The notes: generated from the sequence alone by a model not told the origin. Positions 9,365-19,603 are shown, counted from the stretch's first letter. The stretch is 51,155 nucleotides of DNA from Candidatus Zambryskiibacteriota bacterium (GCA_016932555.1 JAFGCQ010000025.1:1-51155), one strand, 5' to 3'. A program made the numbers and translations.

Positions 9365-12300
9365 ATGGAAATTTTACAAAAAATAATAGTCTCGTTAACA
9401 GCAATTTTATTAAGTTTACAAAATACTGTAGCTAATCTTCCTTCCAAATCCAATTTGGCCCAAGTTTCTGCTCCTACTTCCGGACTTGTAGCTGCTTACA
9501 ATTTTGACGAGGGGAACGGAACAACCCTGACTGATTCTTCTGGTAATGGCAACAACGGAATCATTACTGGTGCTACTTGGGTTAGTGGACATAGTGGCGG
9601 AGCTTTGAGTTTTGATGGGACAGATGATGAAGTAAAAATAACGAGTCTTACCAATGCAGTAAGAGATGTAATGGAAAATGATTCTGATGGAACTGTTTCT
9701 TTTTGGGTTAATAACCAAGAAGATCCAATCTATTCCGGCGGAACCATATTTAATTATAAATATGTAATGGGCGTAGAGAATTTTATTCGTTTATGGAACA
9801 GCTATGGGACTGAATCAATTCGTTTTCATGGAACTTCTAATTGGCAAAATAATTTTGTAAGCAGTAATGATACAGATATTCTTAGAGATAATTGGTATAA
9901 CATTGTAATCACAAATCAAATCATAGATTCTTCTACGAGTACGGTTAAATTTTATGTTAATAGTGTTTTGAAAAATTCTGGCGACATAAACCGCACATAT
10001 TTTAATCGTAATGCAGGTAGTTCTCTTTATTTGGGACATTTATCAAGCAATAGTAATGGTTTTAGATATGCGGGTTTAATTGATGAATTGAATATTTATA
10101 ATCGTGTTCTCTCTGATTCAGAAATTCAACAACTATTTACTAGTTCTTCGTCTACACTAACACCTAATCCTACACCCACTCCAACTCTAGAACCTACACC
10201 AACACCTACTCCAACTCCTGTAATAAATATAGCAAAGTATCTATATAATGGTTCAACATCTGATCATATAGATATAGCTATTATCGGTTCTGGTTTTACG
10301 GAATCAGAACTTGCTACATACATATCTAAAGCAAATAAAAATATAGATAATCTTTGGACTGTAAATTGGTTTAACTCTAACAAATCTCTTTTCAATGTCT
10401 GGAGAATAGATAAAACTTCGCCGACATCTGGGATCGATCTTTCTGATGCGGAAATAAATTCAGAAGCTTCAAAAGTCTCTTATGATATTCTGGTAGTTTT
10501 ACATAATTATGATGGTCAGGAAAGTGTTAATAAACCATATATTGAATTGTTTAAATATTCAGATAATTATGTGGTTTTGGCTCATGAACTTGGTCACAAA
10601 ATCGGTTTACTTGATGATGAATATTCTAACGCTGGCACAGCTTATAAGTGTGATGGTTTAAGCAAGAGAACTTTAAATATTCATGATAAACCCAATAATG
10701 AAAAATGGTCTGATTTGATATCAGAGACTCCTATTGAGGGTGCTAGATATTGTGCAAGTGGGCTTTATCGTCCTTCACAGATGACAATAATGAATGACTC
10801 TGCAAACACCAAAATATTTGATGCGGTAGGTCTCAAGGCTATGGATTTGGGAGCAGGCAAAATACTCGGTACAATAGAAAAAAATACTCCATCACTTAGC
10901 ATATCCGGTTTGACTGATAATGAGATTAAGGGTAGTAACTTCGTTGTGACAGCGAATACGGCGGATGCTTCTGGTGTTGAAAGGGTTGAATTTTATTTCT
11001 CTAAAGCTGGCGAAACTTCAAAATCAATTAAGATAGATAAAACAGCTCCTTATGATGTATCGATAAATACAAGTTCATATTCAAATGGTCAATATTATTT
11101 AGATGTTCTTTCTTATGATACAAAATGGAACTATACCAGGAAAACAACTGTCTTCAATATTTCTAATCAAGTTCAAGAGCCAGTTACTCAACCCCCTGTC
11201 TCAGGTTCTATCATCACTTCAATGACTATAAGTGAGGCGTTGCCGACTGGTCTTAGTGGTATAGTTAGGACAAATGAACCAGTTACTTTTGGTATGCCAC
11301 TTATTGAAAACTCAGGAATCAAAAATATATCTCAGATTGGATTATCTGGTAATACAATTCAACAATTTAAACCACTCGAATATTGGCCAAATGGCAATAT
11401 TAAATGGGTTTTGGTAGATGCTCAAACTAATGTATCGGCAGGGAGTCAAACATACATTAATCTTTTGAATACTTCTGGTAACAATCCTGTCAACAATTTA
11501 GCTAGCGATTCAGGTAGTTACATATCAATCAATACAGGTATAGCTCAGTTTAGTATAAAGAAAAATAATTTCAATTTGATAGACAACGCTGTAATAAACG
11601 GGACAACTATGCTTTCATCTGGTAATTCAGGAGGACTTTCACTGACTAGTTTTGCAGGCGTCTTATATGATTCAAAAAATGATTCAGCTTCTATGGCTGT
11701 AATCGAGGAAAACGGTCCAGCTAAATCTGTAATAAAAGCCATAGGCTCTTTGAAAGATTCTTCTGGTAATAGATTTATGGATTACACAGTAAGAATGACT
11801 TTTTACAAAGGCAAATCTTATGTCAAAACTGATGTTATATTACGAAATGGCGCTCAAGAAAGCACTATGCCGACGAAAACTTTCTCCGATTTTCAGATGA
11901 ACATTCCTTTGAATTTGGGCACTAATAAACAATTTGAATTTGCCACTAAGAATGACACTGTTTCTGGTGCTATAAATAATACAGCATATATGTTTCAAGC
12001 TTTCAGTGTTTCTAAAATTCTATCTTCTGTTGGGGGAGATGTTATGCCAGCGAACAAAGGTTGGTATTATCCGCCGATGAAAAGGTTAACACAACCGGGT
12101 GCTTGCAGTGGAGTTCCAACTCCGTATGGTTCAGGTTGTATAGATTACGAACAAAAAGGGCTAGAGATTAAAAATGGGGGTGTGACTTTAAGAGCTTTAG
12201 GTAATGAAACTGATTGGACTAAGGATTATGCTGAAATAAAAGATTCAACAGGTGCGGGTTTGACAGTTGTTATGCAAGATATGTCTGCTTACTGGCCAGC

Positions 12301-14365
12301 TAGTATTGAGTTTAGAAATGACGGTGTGACAGAGATTGGTATTTTCTCAAAATACAATTCAAAAAAAGATATCAAAACAGGCTGGGCAAAGCATGAGACT
12401 AGAAATCTTATGTTAGATTTCCATACTTCGGCAGTAAATAACGAAGCAGTTTTATATCGGCTTGAATATCCAGTAGTTGGAAGAGCTTCTACGGTTCAGT
12501 ATTATAATGATACCAAAGCAATTTATGGTCAGGATAAAATTCCCACAGCTCAAGAACATGATTCTTGGTGGTCAACGAATTCAGTTTTAAATTATTATCA
12601 TCCATCTCCTGGAAAAGAACAGACTAATCAGATCCCTACGGTTTGGCGAGCTTTTTGGTGGACGGGAGTTGTGAATCAAGATAACGCTTTATCTCAAATT
12701 TATACTTTCTTACGTACAGGATACGGTGGCAGATATTTGGGCGGACTTAAAAAGGCTATTTTTATAAGCGATTCGGCTGTTAGTAGAACAGATGGGTTTG
12801 ATCTGTCGCAAACTTCTTTAAAATACACCGGACCTAGTGATCAAAACACTTCCTATAATGGTAATAATCATTTTGATCCACCAGGAGCACCTGCTCATAA
12901 TCATTGGCTTTCTTTGCCACTATACTATTACATGACTGGAAACCCAGAGTTTAAAGAAGCCGTTTATGATTATATGGAAGAATTTATACAATTTGGGGTG
13001 CGTGACATGAATACTGACCTACGTGGTTGGTCCCGTTTTTATAGAACTGTGGCTTTGGGTTATGAATTTACTGGTGATATTAGGTTAAAAAATATTTTGG
13101 AGTCAATGACAAATCAACTTCTTGATTCTCGCGATAATCCGCCGAATACATCTCCAAAAGGCAGGAATTTGAAAAGGGGATATTTATGGATGGCTGGCTC
13201 GCCAAGTATAACCGAACAACATGTCCACAGTTTTTTCTTGTATAGCATGCATGCTGAAGATGTGGGGTATGCTATTAGGGTTTTAAAAAAATACGATTCG
13301 TCTTTCCCTCGTATTGAAGAATTGGAAGATTATCTTCTGGGTGTTGGACAATTTATGTATAATGAGGTTTTTCTGACTAACCCTTCTAATCCAGCACAAT
13401 TTGCCGTTAATTATGATTATTATTTAAATCGGACAAATGTTTGGGGCCAAGGAACAATGAGTGAATATGATCAGTCAAGAGCTATGCTAAATGCTTATGA
13501 GAGAACTGGTGATTTAAAATATTTATATAGAGGAAGGCAATTACTTGCTTGCCCTGGACAATGTGCTGGTGGCGCTAGTGCTGGATCGCAAATCATGACT
13601 TTTAATGAATTAATATATGTAGATAAATATGGGCTTCCAGCTACTTGGCAATATGTTCTTAATGTAAACATAGTAAAAAATTCAAACAGTAATTATACAC
13701 TCTCTTTCACTGTTCCTACTGGTACCCAAGCATATCAAATAAAATATTCAGACAAGCCAGTTGTCGATTGGTTGGGTTTCAATCAAGTCACAAGAACTTA
13801 CCAATACGACCCAGATCAATATACAGCTTTCTTTGCTGCTAATGTAATGGATAACGAACCATCACCCCAATCTGGTGGTAGTACTCAATCAATCACAATT
13901 GACGTAAATCAAATTATAAATTCCTATAATAGTTCTCGTAATTTAACATCTACAAATAATTCGTATTTAACATTTGATCCATCCAAAACTTATTATTTTA
14001 CTATTAAGTATTTGAGTAATAACCCTGGTTTTACCAGCCCAACTCCAACACCTACCCCAACTCCAACACCTACCCCAACTCCAACACCTACCCCTGCTAT
14101 AACTTTCAATATTGGCCAAAGAGTCCAAACTATTTCCAATCTAAATGTTCGTAGTAATCCTTCAACATTCGGAACCTTACTTGGCACGCAACCTTTGGGT
14201 TCTTTGGGTACTATAATTTCTGGAGGAATATCAGCTAATGGATATATATGGTGGAATGTAAATTATGACAACGCTCCAGATGGTTATTCAATAGAGGATT
14301 ATCTAACTACTTATTTCAATGATATTATACCACCCCTAGCACCTACTGGAGTGAAAATACAATAA
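9365..14365 (+). CDS. giant secreted multidomain protein: LamG-like, M64-type metallopeptidase, YetA/rhamnogalacturonan-lyase-like, SH3-like
   Basis: GLVAAYNFDEGNGTTLTDSSGNGNNG (LamG-like); HELGHKIGLLDDEY (HExxH...DEY); GIVRTNEPVTFGMPL...WPNGNIKWVLVD (YetA/PcRGLX-like); TPTPTP linkers; QTISNLNVRSNPSTFGTLLGTQP (SH3-like). Confidence 0.8.
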   Translation: MEILQKIIVSLTAILLSLQNTVANLPSKSNLAQVSAPTSGLVAAYNFDEGNGTTLTDSSGNGNNGIITGATWVSGHSGGALSFDGTDDEVKITSLTNAVRDVMENDSDGTVSFWVNNQEDPIYSGGTIFNYKYVMGVENFIRLWNSYGTESIRFHGTSNWQNNFVSSNDTDILRDNWYNIVITNQIIDSSTSTVKFYVNSVLKNSGDINRTYFNRNAGSSLYLGHLSSNSNGFRYAGLIDELNIYNRVLSDSEIQQLFTSSSSTLTPNPTPTPTLEPTPTPTPTPVINIAKYLYNGSTSDHIDIAIIGSGFTESELATYISKANKNIDNLWTVNWFNSNKSLFNVWRIDKTSPTSGIDLSDAEINSEASKVSYDILVVLHNYDGQESVNKPYIELFKYSDNYVVLAHELGHKIGLLDDEYSNAGTAYKCDGLSKRTLNIHDKPNNEKWSDLISETPIEGARYCASGLYRPSQMTIMNDSANTKIFDAVGLKAMDLGAGKILGTIEKNTPSLSISGLTDNEIKGSNFVVTANTADASGVERVEFYFSKAGETSKSIKIDKTAPYDVSINTSSYSNGQYYLDVLSYDTKWNYTRKTTVFNISNQVQEPVTQPPVSGSIITSMTISEALPTGLSGIVRTNEPVTFGMPLIENSGIKNISQIGLSGNTIQQFKPLEYWPNGNIKWVLVDAQTNVSAGSQTYINLLNTSGNNPVNNLASDSGSYISINTGIAQFSIKKNNFNLIDNAVINGTTMLSSGNSGGLSLTSFAGVLYDSKNDSASMAVIEENGPAKSVIKAIGSLKDSSGNRFMDYTVRMTFYKGKSYVKTDVILRNGAQESTMPTKTFSDFQMNIPLNLGTNKQFEFATKNDTVSGAINNTAYMFQAFSVSKILSSVGGDVMPANKGWYYPPMKRLTQPGACSGVPTPYGSGCIDYEQKGLEIKNGGVTLRALGNETDWTKDYAEIKDSTGAGLTVVMQDMSAYWPASIEFRNDGVTEIGIFSKYNSKKDIKTGWAKHETRNLMLDFHTSAVNNEAVLYRLEYPVVGRASTVQYYNDTKAIYGQDKIPTAQEHDSWWSTNSVLNYYHPSPGKEQTNQIPTVWRAFWWTGVVNQDNALSQIYTFLRTGYGGRYLGGLKKAIFISDSAVSRTDGFDLSQTSLKYTGPSDQNTSYNGNNHFDPPGAPAHNHWLSLPLYYYMTGNPEFKEAVYDYMEEFIQFGVRDMNTDLRGWSRFYRTVALGYEFTGDIRLKNILESMTNQLLDSRDNPPNTSPKGRNLKRGYLWMAGSPSITEQHVHSFFLYSMHAEDVGYAIRVLKKYDSSFPRIEELEDYLLGVGQFMYNEVFLTNPSNPAQFAVNYDYYLNRTNVWGQGTMSEYDQSRAMLNAYERTGDLKYLYRGRQLLACPGQCAGGASAGSQIMTFNELIYVDKYGLPATWQYVLNVNIVKNSNSNYTLSFTVPTGTQAYQIKYSDKPVVDWLGFNQVTRTYQYDPDQYTAFFAANVMDNEPSPQSGGSTQSITIDVNQIINSYNSSRNLTSTNNSYLTFDPSKTYYFTIKYLSNNPGFTSPTPTPTPTPTPTPTPTPTPAITFNIGQRVQTISNLNVRSNPSTFGTLLGTQPLGSLGTIISGGISANGYIWWNVNYDNAPDGYSIEDYLTTYFNDIIPPLAPTGVKIQ
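14039..14092 (+). repeat. 3 x 18-bp perfect tandem repeat (ccaactccaacacctacc)
   Basis: Three identical consecutive units encoding the PTPTPT linker. Confidence 0.95.
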
Positions 14366-14367
14366 AA

Positions 14368-15294
14368 TTATTTCATCTTTTGCAGAGTTTGATAAATATC
14401 TTCTAGGGCCTTGACAGCATCACCGGCAGCGATGTTATTTTGATGGTAGGGAATATTGGTGCAGTCGCCGGCCGCCCAGATTCCTTCAATATTGGTCCTC
14501 TGATTTTTGTAGTCTATTTTTATGCACTCGTATTCATCCATTTCTACTCCTATGTCTTTCGCAAAATCAGTTGCCGGCACATGACCGATTTCAACAAAAA
14601 TACCTTCTACTTCAATTTCAACAATATCAACAAAAGGGGCTGTTTTTTTATAAGTCAAAGATTTTACAGATTCATCTCCTTTCACTTCTGTTGGCATCGC
14701 ATTAGTCAAGGCTTTCATTTTAGGGTTTTCTAAAACTTTTTTTATAGTAACCGGATCAGCATGGAACTCACCAACTTCTAAAAGAGTAACACTTTTACAA
14801 TAAGCCAAAAGTTCAGCGGCAGTCTCAAAACCGGCATTACCTCCACCAATAACAACCACATCTTTATCTTTAAAGAATGGGCCGTCACAGGAAGCGCAAT
14901 AAGTAATACCCCTACCTTCAAATTCTTTAGCTCCAGGAATATCTAATTTTCTCCTTCTACTGCCCGAAGCTATAAGTATAGTTTTAGTTTTATAGGATCC
15001 TTTCTGGGTGATTACTTCAAAACCGTTACTACTTCTTGTAATTTCTTCAATCTTTTCACCTTCTTTTATGTCAACAAATCCATTTGCATAAAACTTCACA
15101 TGTTCTTTTAGATTATTAGCCAATTCAATGCCTGAGATAGTAGTGGTACCTATCCAATTTTGGATTTCATTTGATTCCACTGATTGACCGCCAAAACTTT
15201 CAGCAAAAAGAGCTGTTTTAATTTGTTTTCTGGCAGCATAAACGCCCGCTGCAACTCCAGCCGGCCCTCCACCAATAATTACTAAATCGTACAT
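14368..15294 (-). CDS. trxB: thioredoxin reductase-like FAD/NAD(P) oxidoreductase
   Basis: GGGPAGVAAGVYAARK, YCASCDGPFFKDKDVVVIGGGNAGFETA, GIWAAGDC. Confidence 0.9.
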   Translation of the reverse strand: MYDLVIIGGGPAGVAAGVYAARKQIKTALFAESFGGQSVESNEIQNWIGTTTISGIELANNLKEHVKFYANGFVDIKEGEKIEEITRSSNGFEVITQKGSYKTKTILIASGSRRRKLDIPGAKEFEGRGITYCASCDGPFFKDKDVVVIGGGNAGFETAAELLAYCKSVTLLEVGEFHADPVTIKKVLENPKMKALTNAMPTEVKGDESVKSLTYKKTAPFVDIVEIEVEGIFVEIGHVPATDFAKDIGVEMDEYECIKIDYKNQRTNIEGIWAAGDCTNIPYHQNNIAAGDAVKALEDIYQTLQKMK

Positions 15295-15317
15295 AATACG
15301 TATTATATCAGAAAATT

Positions 15318-16472
15318 TTATTTAAGTTTAGATCTGCGCAAAAACGCCGGTACAGCACCCCATTCATCGTCATCTTCATCTATGATATTTTGTTTTTCAT
15401 CATCTTTGTCTTTCTTTTTGTTTTCTTTTTCTTCTTTTTCATTCTTAAAAACTGAATTAAATATTTTACCTTTATCTTCTCCGTCTTTATCATTAAAAAT
15501 GGCGTGCTTTATTAAAGTTTCAGGGAAACCTGAAGCAATAACTGTAATTTTAACTTCTCCTTTTTTAAGTTTTTCGTCTTTTACTGTACCGAATATAATT
15601 TTAGCATTTGGATCTACTGATTCGGTGATAAGTTTAGCGGCATCATGAATTTCAAACATAGTTAAATCATCACCACCAGCAATGGAGAACAGCACTCCTT
15701 TAGCGCCGTTAATAGAAACTTCTAACAGTGGGGAATTGATAGCTAATTTGGCCGCCTCCTCAGCTCTTTTCTCACCTGAAGCTCGGCCAATGCCCATAAG
15801 CGCTCCGCCGGCGCCTTCCATAATCGATCTAACGTCAGCGAAATCAATATTGATAATGCCTGGCATAGTAATTAAATCTGAAATACCTTCCACTGCCTCT
15901 TTTAATATATCATCACAGACTGCGAAAGCATTTTTAGCAGTAGTTTCTTTGTCAATAGTAGCCAGAAGTCTGTCATTGGGAATAACAATTAAAGCATCAA
16001 CAGATTGACGTAGTTCCTCTAAACCAGCTTCAGCCAGACGCATTTTCTGTTGACCTTCAAATGAAAAGGGTTTGGTGACTACACCAACAGTTAAAGCTCC
16101 TAACTCTTTGGCCGTGCGGGCAATAATCGGACCGGCGCCCGTGCCAGTACCACCACCAGTACCGTAAGCAATAAAAATCATATCAGAATTCTTAAGAGCC
16201 TCTTGGATTTCTTCTTTAGTTTCTTCTACTGCTCGGCGACCAAGTTCTGGATTCATACCAGTGCCAAGCCCTCGGGTTAAATTCTTGCCAATATGAATTT
16301 TTCTTTTTGCTTCTGAGTGATGTAGATCTTGAGCATCAGTATTAACTGCAATAAAATCCACTCCTCTAACTTTAGAGTTTATCATGTGATTTATAGCATT
16401 TTTACCAGAGCCTCCTACACCAACAACTTTAATGTTTGCAAAAACTTCTATTTCAGGTTTAATTTGAGGCAT
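15318..16472 (-). CDS. ftsZ: cell division protein FtsZ
   Basis: GGTGTGAGP tubulin signature; C-terminal DEWGAVPAFLRRSKLK peptide. Confidence 0.97.
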   Translation of the reverse strand: MPQIKPEIEVFANIKVVGVGGSGKNAINHMINSKVRGVDFIAVNTDAQDLHHSEAKRKIHIGKNLTRGLGTGMNPELGRRAVEETKEEIQEALKNSDMIFIAYGTGGGTGTGAGPIIARTAKELGALTVGVVTKPFSFEGQQKMRLAEAGLEELRQSVDALIVIPNDRLLATIDKETTAKNAFAVCDDILKEAVEGISDLITMPGIINIDFADVRSIMEGAGGALMGIGRASGEKRAEEAAKLAINSPLLEVSINGAKGVLFSIAGGDDLTMFEIHDAAKLITESVDPNAKIIFGTVKDEKLKKGEVKITVIASGFPETLIKHAIFNDKDGEDKGKIFNSVFKNEKEEKENKKKDKDDEKQNIIDEDDDEWGAVPAFLRRSKLK

Positions 16473-16578
16473 ATAATTGTGAAATCAAAATTAAAAATTT
16501 AAAACTGATTAATCGAATACTACCAAAAATATCCAATAAAAACAAAGATTGCATATATTGGGAAATGTGTTATAAAAA

Positions 16579-17775
16579 TTACGGTAAAAATTGTTTTAAA
16601 ACACGAATTAATTTACTAATCAAATTTTTACCATGTTTGCGCAAACCCAATCTTTCTTCTTCATCTGGTAAATTACCCATTATACAAAGTCCATAAGCTA
16701 CTGACCAAGATGAATCTTTAATTTGGAATTTTCCTGTATTTCCTGAATTTGTCGAGAGGTCGCTAATATTCAAAGTGGCAATGCGAGATGGTAGTTTAAG
16801 ATAGGTGCGAGCTAAATCTTCGATAAGACCAATGGAAGAAGATCCTCCAGTTATAATAATGCCAGCCGGTAAAGTTCCCGACTTACCAATCTTTTTAAGA
16901 TGAGCTTCTATTAAATCAAAAATATCACTCAAACGAGCTGAAATTATTTCTTCTAATCTTTTTCTAGAATAACTGGTGGTTGTTACCCCACCAAGTTTAA
17001 TAGATTCAGCTTCTTCCAAAGAAATTTTTAAACCCAAGGCGATGTCGTTAGTAATATCAGAACCACCGATGGAAAAAACTTCTAGTGAAATTGGAATATT
17101 ATCTTCGAAAACTACAATGGACACAGTTTCAGCGCCTATGTTAGCTAAGACACATCCAGCTATTTTTTGACTCTTGGAAAGAGTTACAAAACTAGCAGCA
17201 ATGGGAGAAGCGACGACATCAATAACTTCAATTCCTGTTTTTTCTACAGCTTCTACTAAATCGTCCAAATGAGATTCGATGCAGCTTACAAATAAAACTT
17301 TGGCTTCTAATTTTACACCTTTCATACCTAAAACCCGGCCTAAAACTGGTTTACCATCTATTTTCCAAGTAACAGGAATCGAATAAATAATCTTGCGATT
17401 TTGTATTAACGTGTCAGAAATAGATTCTTCAGCTGCTGTAATCGCTTGTTCTATGTCATTCTCGGTGATTTCTTGATCAGCTCTACTGACAATAGTAGAA
17501 CCCTGAGAATTTATGCCAGAAAGTCCAGCACCTCCTATAGAAACAAAGGCTCTTTTGATTTTAATACCGGAGATTTTTTCAGCTTGTCTTACTGCTAGAT
17601 TAACACTTCTCGCCACATCAACAGTATTTATAATGTAGCCATGTCTTAAACCTTTAGACTCTGCTCTACCAGTGCCAAGTATAGAAGGCAGGTGCCCCTT
17701 ATCATTAGATTCGGCTATAACTACTCTAACTTCGTAAGTGCCTACGTCTATACCTGCGGTAATATGTGAACTCAT
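16579..17775 (-). CDS. ftsA: cell division protein FtsA
   Basis: ITAGIDVGTYEVRVVIAE, ITGGSSSIGLIEDLA; start MSSHITAG preferred over the longer ORF start at 17796. Confidence 0.93.
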   Translation of the reverse strand: MSSHITAGIDVGTYEVRVVIAESNDKGHLPSILGTGRAESKGLRHGYIINTVDVARSVNLAVRQAEKISGIKIKRAFVSIGGAGLSGINSQGSTIVSRADQEITENDIEQAITAAEESISDTLIQNRKIIYSIPVTWKIDGKPVLGRVLGMKGVKLEAKVLFVSCIESHLDDLVEAVEKTGIEVIDVVASPIAASFVTLSKSQKIAGCVLANIGAETVSIVVFEDNIPISLEVFSIGGSDITNDIALGLKISLEEAESIKLGGVTTTSYSRKRLEEIISARLSDIFDLIEAHLKKIGKSGTLPAGIIITGGSSSIGLIEDLARTYLKLPSRIATLNISDLSTNSGNTGKFQIKDSSWSVAYGLCIMGNLPDEEERLGLRKHGKNLISKLIRVLKQFLP

Positions 17776-18097
17776 ATTCTTCCATTTTACTACCATGATG
17801 TAATCCTTTCAAATGAAGCATGGCGTGGATAACTAAGAATATAAAGTAATTTTTGAAATCGGGATAAAATTTCAACGCTTTCTTTTTGGCTACTATCGGA
17901 CAAATTAAAATTTCTCCTAGATTTCTGTCTAAATTAAATGAGAGTACATCGGTAGGTTCGTTTTTTCTACGATATTTTTTGTTCAGTTTTTGAATCTCAG
18001 GTTTGCTTATAAAAGCAAAAGAAAGCTTATATCGCTTTCCTAAAATATCATTTTTTATTTCTTCAATTACTTTTATATTCGTATCATTCGTTTTCAT
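17726..18097 (-). CDS. ybeY: endoribonuclease YbeY / rRNA maturation factor
   Basis: NKKYRRKNEPTDVLSFNLD and HAMLHLKGLHH metal site. Confidence 0.87.
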   Translation of the reverse strand: MKTNDTNIKVIEEIKNDILGKRYKLSFAFISKPEIQKLNKKYRRKNEPTDVLSFNLDRNLGEILICPIVAKKKALKFYPDFKNYFIFLVIHAMLHLKGLHHGSKMEEYEFTYYRRYRRRHLRS

Positions 18098-18113
18098 TTA
18101 TAGATTTATCAAG

Positions 18114-18350
18114 TTAATTCAATGTACCAGGCATTTTACCCATCTTGATAAGTTTTTTTACTTTTTCTCTTTTTTCAATTTTTTTTAAAGTTCTCTTCTT
18201 TTTTACGAAATCAGAAGACTTTCTTTCGCTATATCTTCTATTACGCAATCGTGGCAAAATACCAGAGCCTTGCACTCTCTTAGTAAATTTTCTTATAAGG
18301 CTCAAATTATTTTCGTTGCCGTTTTTATTTACTTCTACATTAATTGCCAT
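18114..18350 (-). CDS. rpsU: 30S ribosomal protein bS21
   Basis: MAINVEVNKNGNENNLSLIRKFTKRVQGSGILPRLRNRRYSERKS. Confidence 0.8.
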   Translation of the reverse strand: MAINVEVNKNGNENNLSLIRKFTKRVQGSGILPRLRNRRYSERKSSDFVKKKRTLKKIEKREKVKKLIKMGKMPGTLN

Positions 18351-18393
18351 AATGAAGAACATCCTAACATATATTTATGTTTTTCGCAAAATC

Positions 18394-18441
18394 ATTACAA
18401 GGGAGAAGAGTTCCCCTTCTCCTTTGGGGATGTGGTGTAAT
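18394..18441 (-). repeat. dispersed palindromic repeat R3, copy A
   Basis: Minus strand ATTACACCACATCCCCAAAGGAGAAGGGGAACTCTTCTCCCTTGTAAT; similar to copies at 33156 and 49808. Confidence 0.85.
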
Positions 18442-19586
18442 CAAATTCCGTCTTTAATGATTTCTTTGATGCAGTTGGCAAATTGGGAAAGAGGAATAAT
18501 AGTCTGAGCATGAGTGATAGTGTTACGTACCATTACCGTATTTTCTAAAGCTTCTTTTTGGCCGATAATTAAAAGATATAAAGCTTCTGAATTATGAGCT
18601 GCTCCCATTTGGGTGCCTAATTTATCTTTAGTGATTGAATGTAAAACATTGGTTCCAGTTTTTTCTAATTCTCTTAGTACGGAAAAGCTTTTTAGTTTAG
18701 CTTCTGGGCCAAATTGCACTAGATAAAATTGTGGTTTAAATTCTCTAGCTTTAACTTTTTTAAGTTTTTTCTTTAGGTGGGCAGAAATATCTAAGATACA
18801 GCCCGGTGCATCTTTTTTATAGCCGATTTTTTTGGCTAATTTACTAAATCGAAAACCAAAAGCCAATTCTTCTCCATCTGAATTTATAGAAAATACAGTT
18901 TCAGTACCGATATCAGAATTACTAAAAAGTTTATGATCGACTTGATAAGGAATTTCAGTTGTTTCTAAAAATTCCAGTACTTCCTTGAAATGATTGCGGC
19001 TTTGTTCTGATAGAAAATCTATAGATTTTGGGCATTCTTTATAACATTCATTCTCATTTTCTCTTAAAATAGCAAAAATATCTTTTTTAAGAGTTTGACG
19101 CAAATTTGTGGGGAAATCATTAATATTCTTTCTGATAAAAGCAACTATCCTCTTTTGAAATTCTACCATTGATTCTTTATCGCCAACCGAATTAACATGG
19201 ATTTCCAGATTTTTATAGCCGATTTTGTTTAATATACTTAAAGCAGATTCTATGCAGAGACACTCACAAATGCTCTTGGTTGAACCTAAGCAAGCTAAAG
19301 AACCTTCTAGATAATTAGATTTTTTCTTCTCTTTAAGTCCTGGGAATGGTCGATCACAATAAATACAAACTGGCTGAGGTGAAGATATAAACTTATTATC
19401 AAAATATATACGTAAAAGAGCCACTTTTTCTACTAAATTTCTATATTCTCCAAGATTTTTTATTGAATCAAAATCTTGTTTTTCAATTTTTGGCGAGTTT
19501 ACTAGCCTGAAGCCGTAAAATCTGGCAATTTTATGAACTTCATTTATTTTTTCTAAATCTTTAACAGTGACTGTTTCACTATCCAT
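18441..19586 (-). CDS. divergent histidyl-tRNA synthetase-like protein (class II aaRS core degraded)
   Basis: IGYKNLEIHVNSVGD; YQVDHKLFSNSDIGTETVFSI in the GLDYYTRTVFE position; HisRS-like C-terminal anticodon-binding region. Confidence 0.65.
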   Translation of the reverse strand: MDSETVTVKDLEKINEVHKIARFYGFRLVNSPKIEKQDFDSIKNLGEYRNLVEKVALLRIYFDNKFISSPQPVCIYCDRPFPGLKEKKKSNYLEGSLACLGSTKSICECLCIESALSILNKIGYKNLEIHVNSVGDKESMVEFQKRIVAFIRKNINDFPTNLRQTLKKDIFAILRENENECYKECPKSIDFLSEQSRNHFKEVLEFLETTEIPYQVDHKLFSNSDIGTETVFSINSDGEELAFGFRFSKLAKKIGYKKDAPGCILDISAHLKKKLKKVKAREFKPQFYLVQFGPEAKLKSFSVLRELEKTGTNVLHSITKDKLGTQMGAAHNSEALYLLIIGQKEALENTVMVRNTITHAQTIIPLSQFANCIKEIIKDGI

Positions 19587-19603
19587 ATTTTCTTGCTAAT
19601 TTA

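Noticed and set aside
13993-14187. Minus-strand ORF with GVGVGVGVGV repeats
   Set aside because: Artefact of the antisense reading of the TPTPTP-encoding tandem repeat.
14325-14340. ATTATACCACCCC resembling the R3/RAYT repeat head
   Set aside because: Only ~10 nt match, no hairpin follows, and it is explained by coding for DIIPPLAPTG, a common linker peptide.
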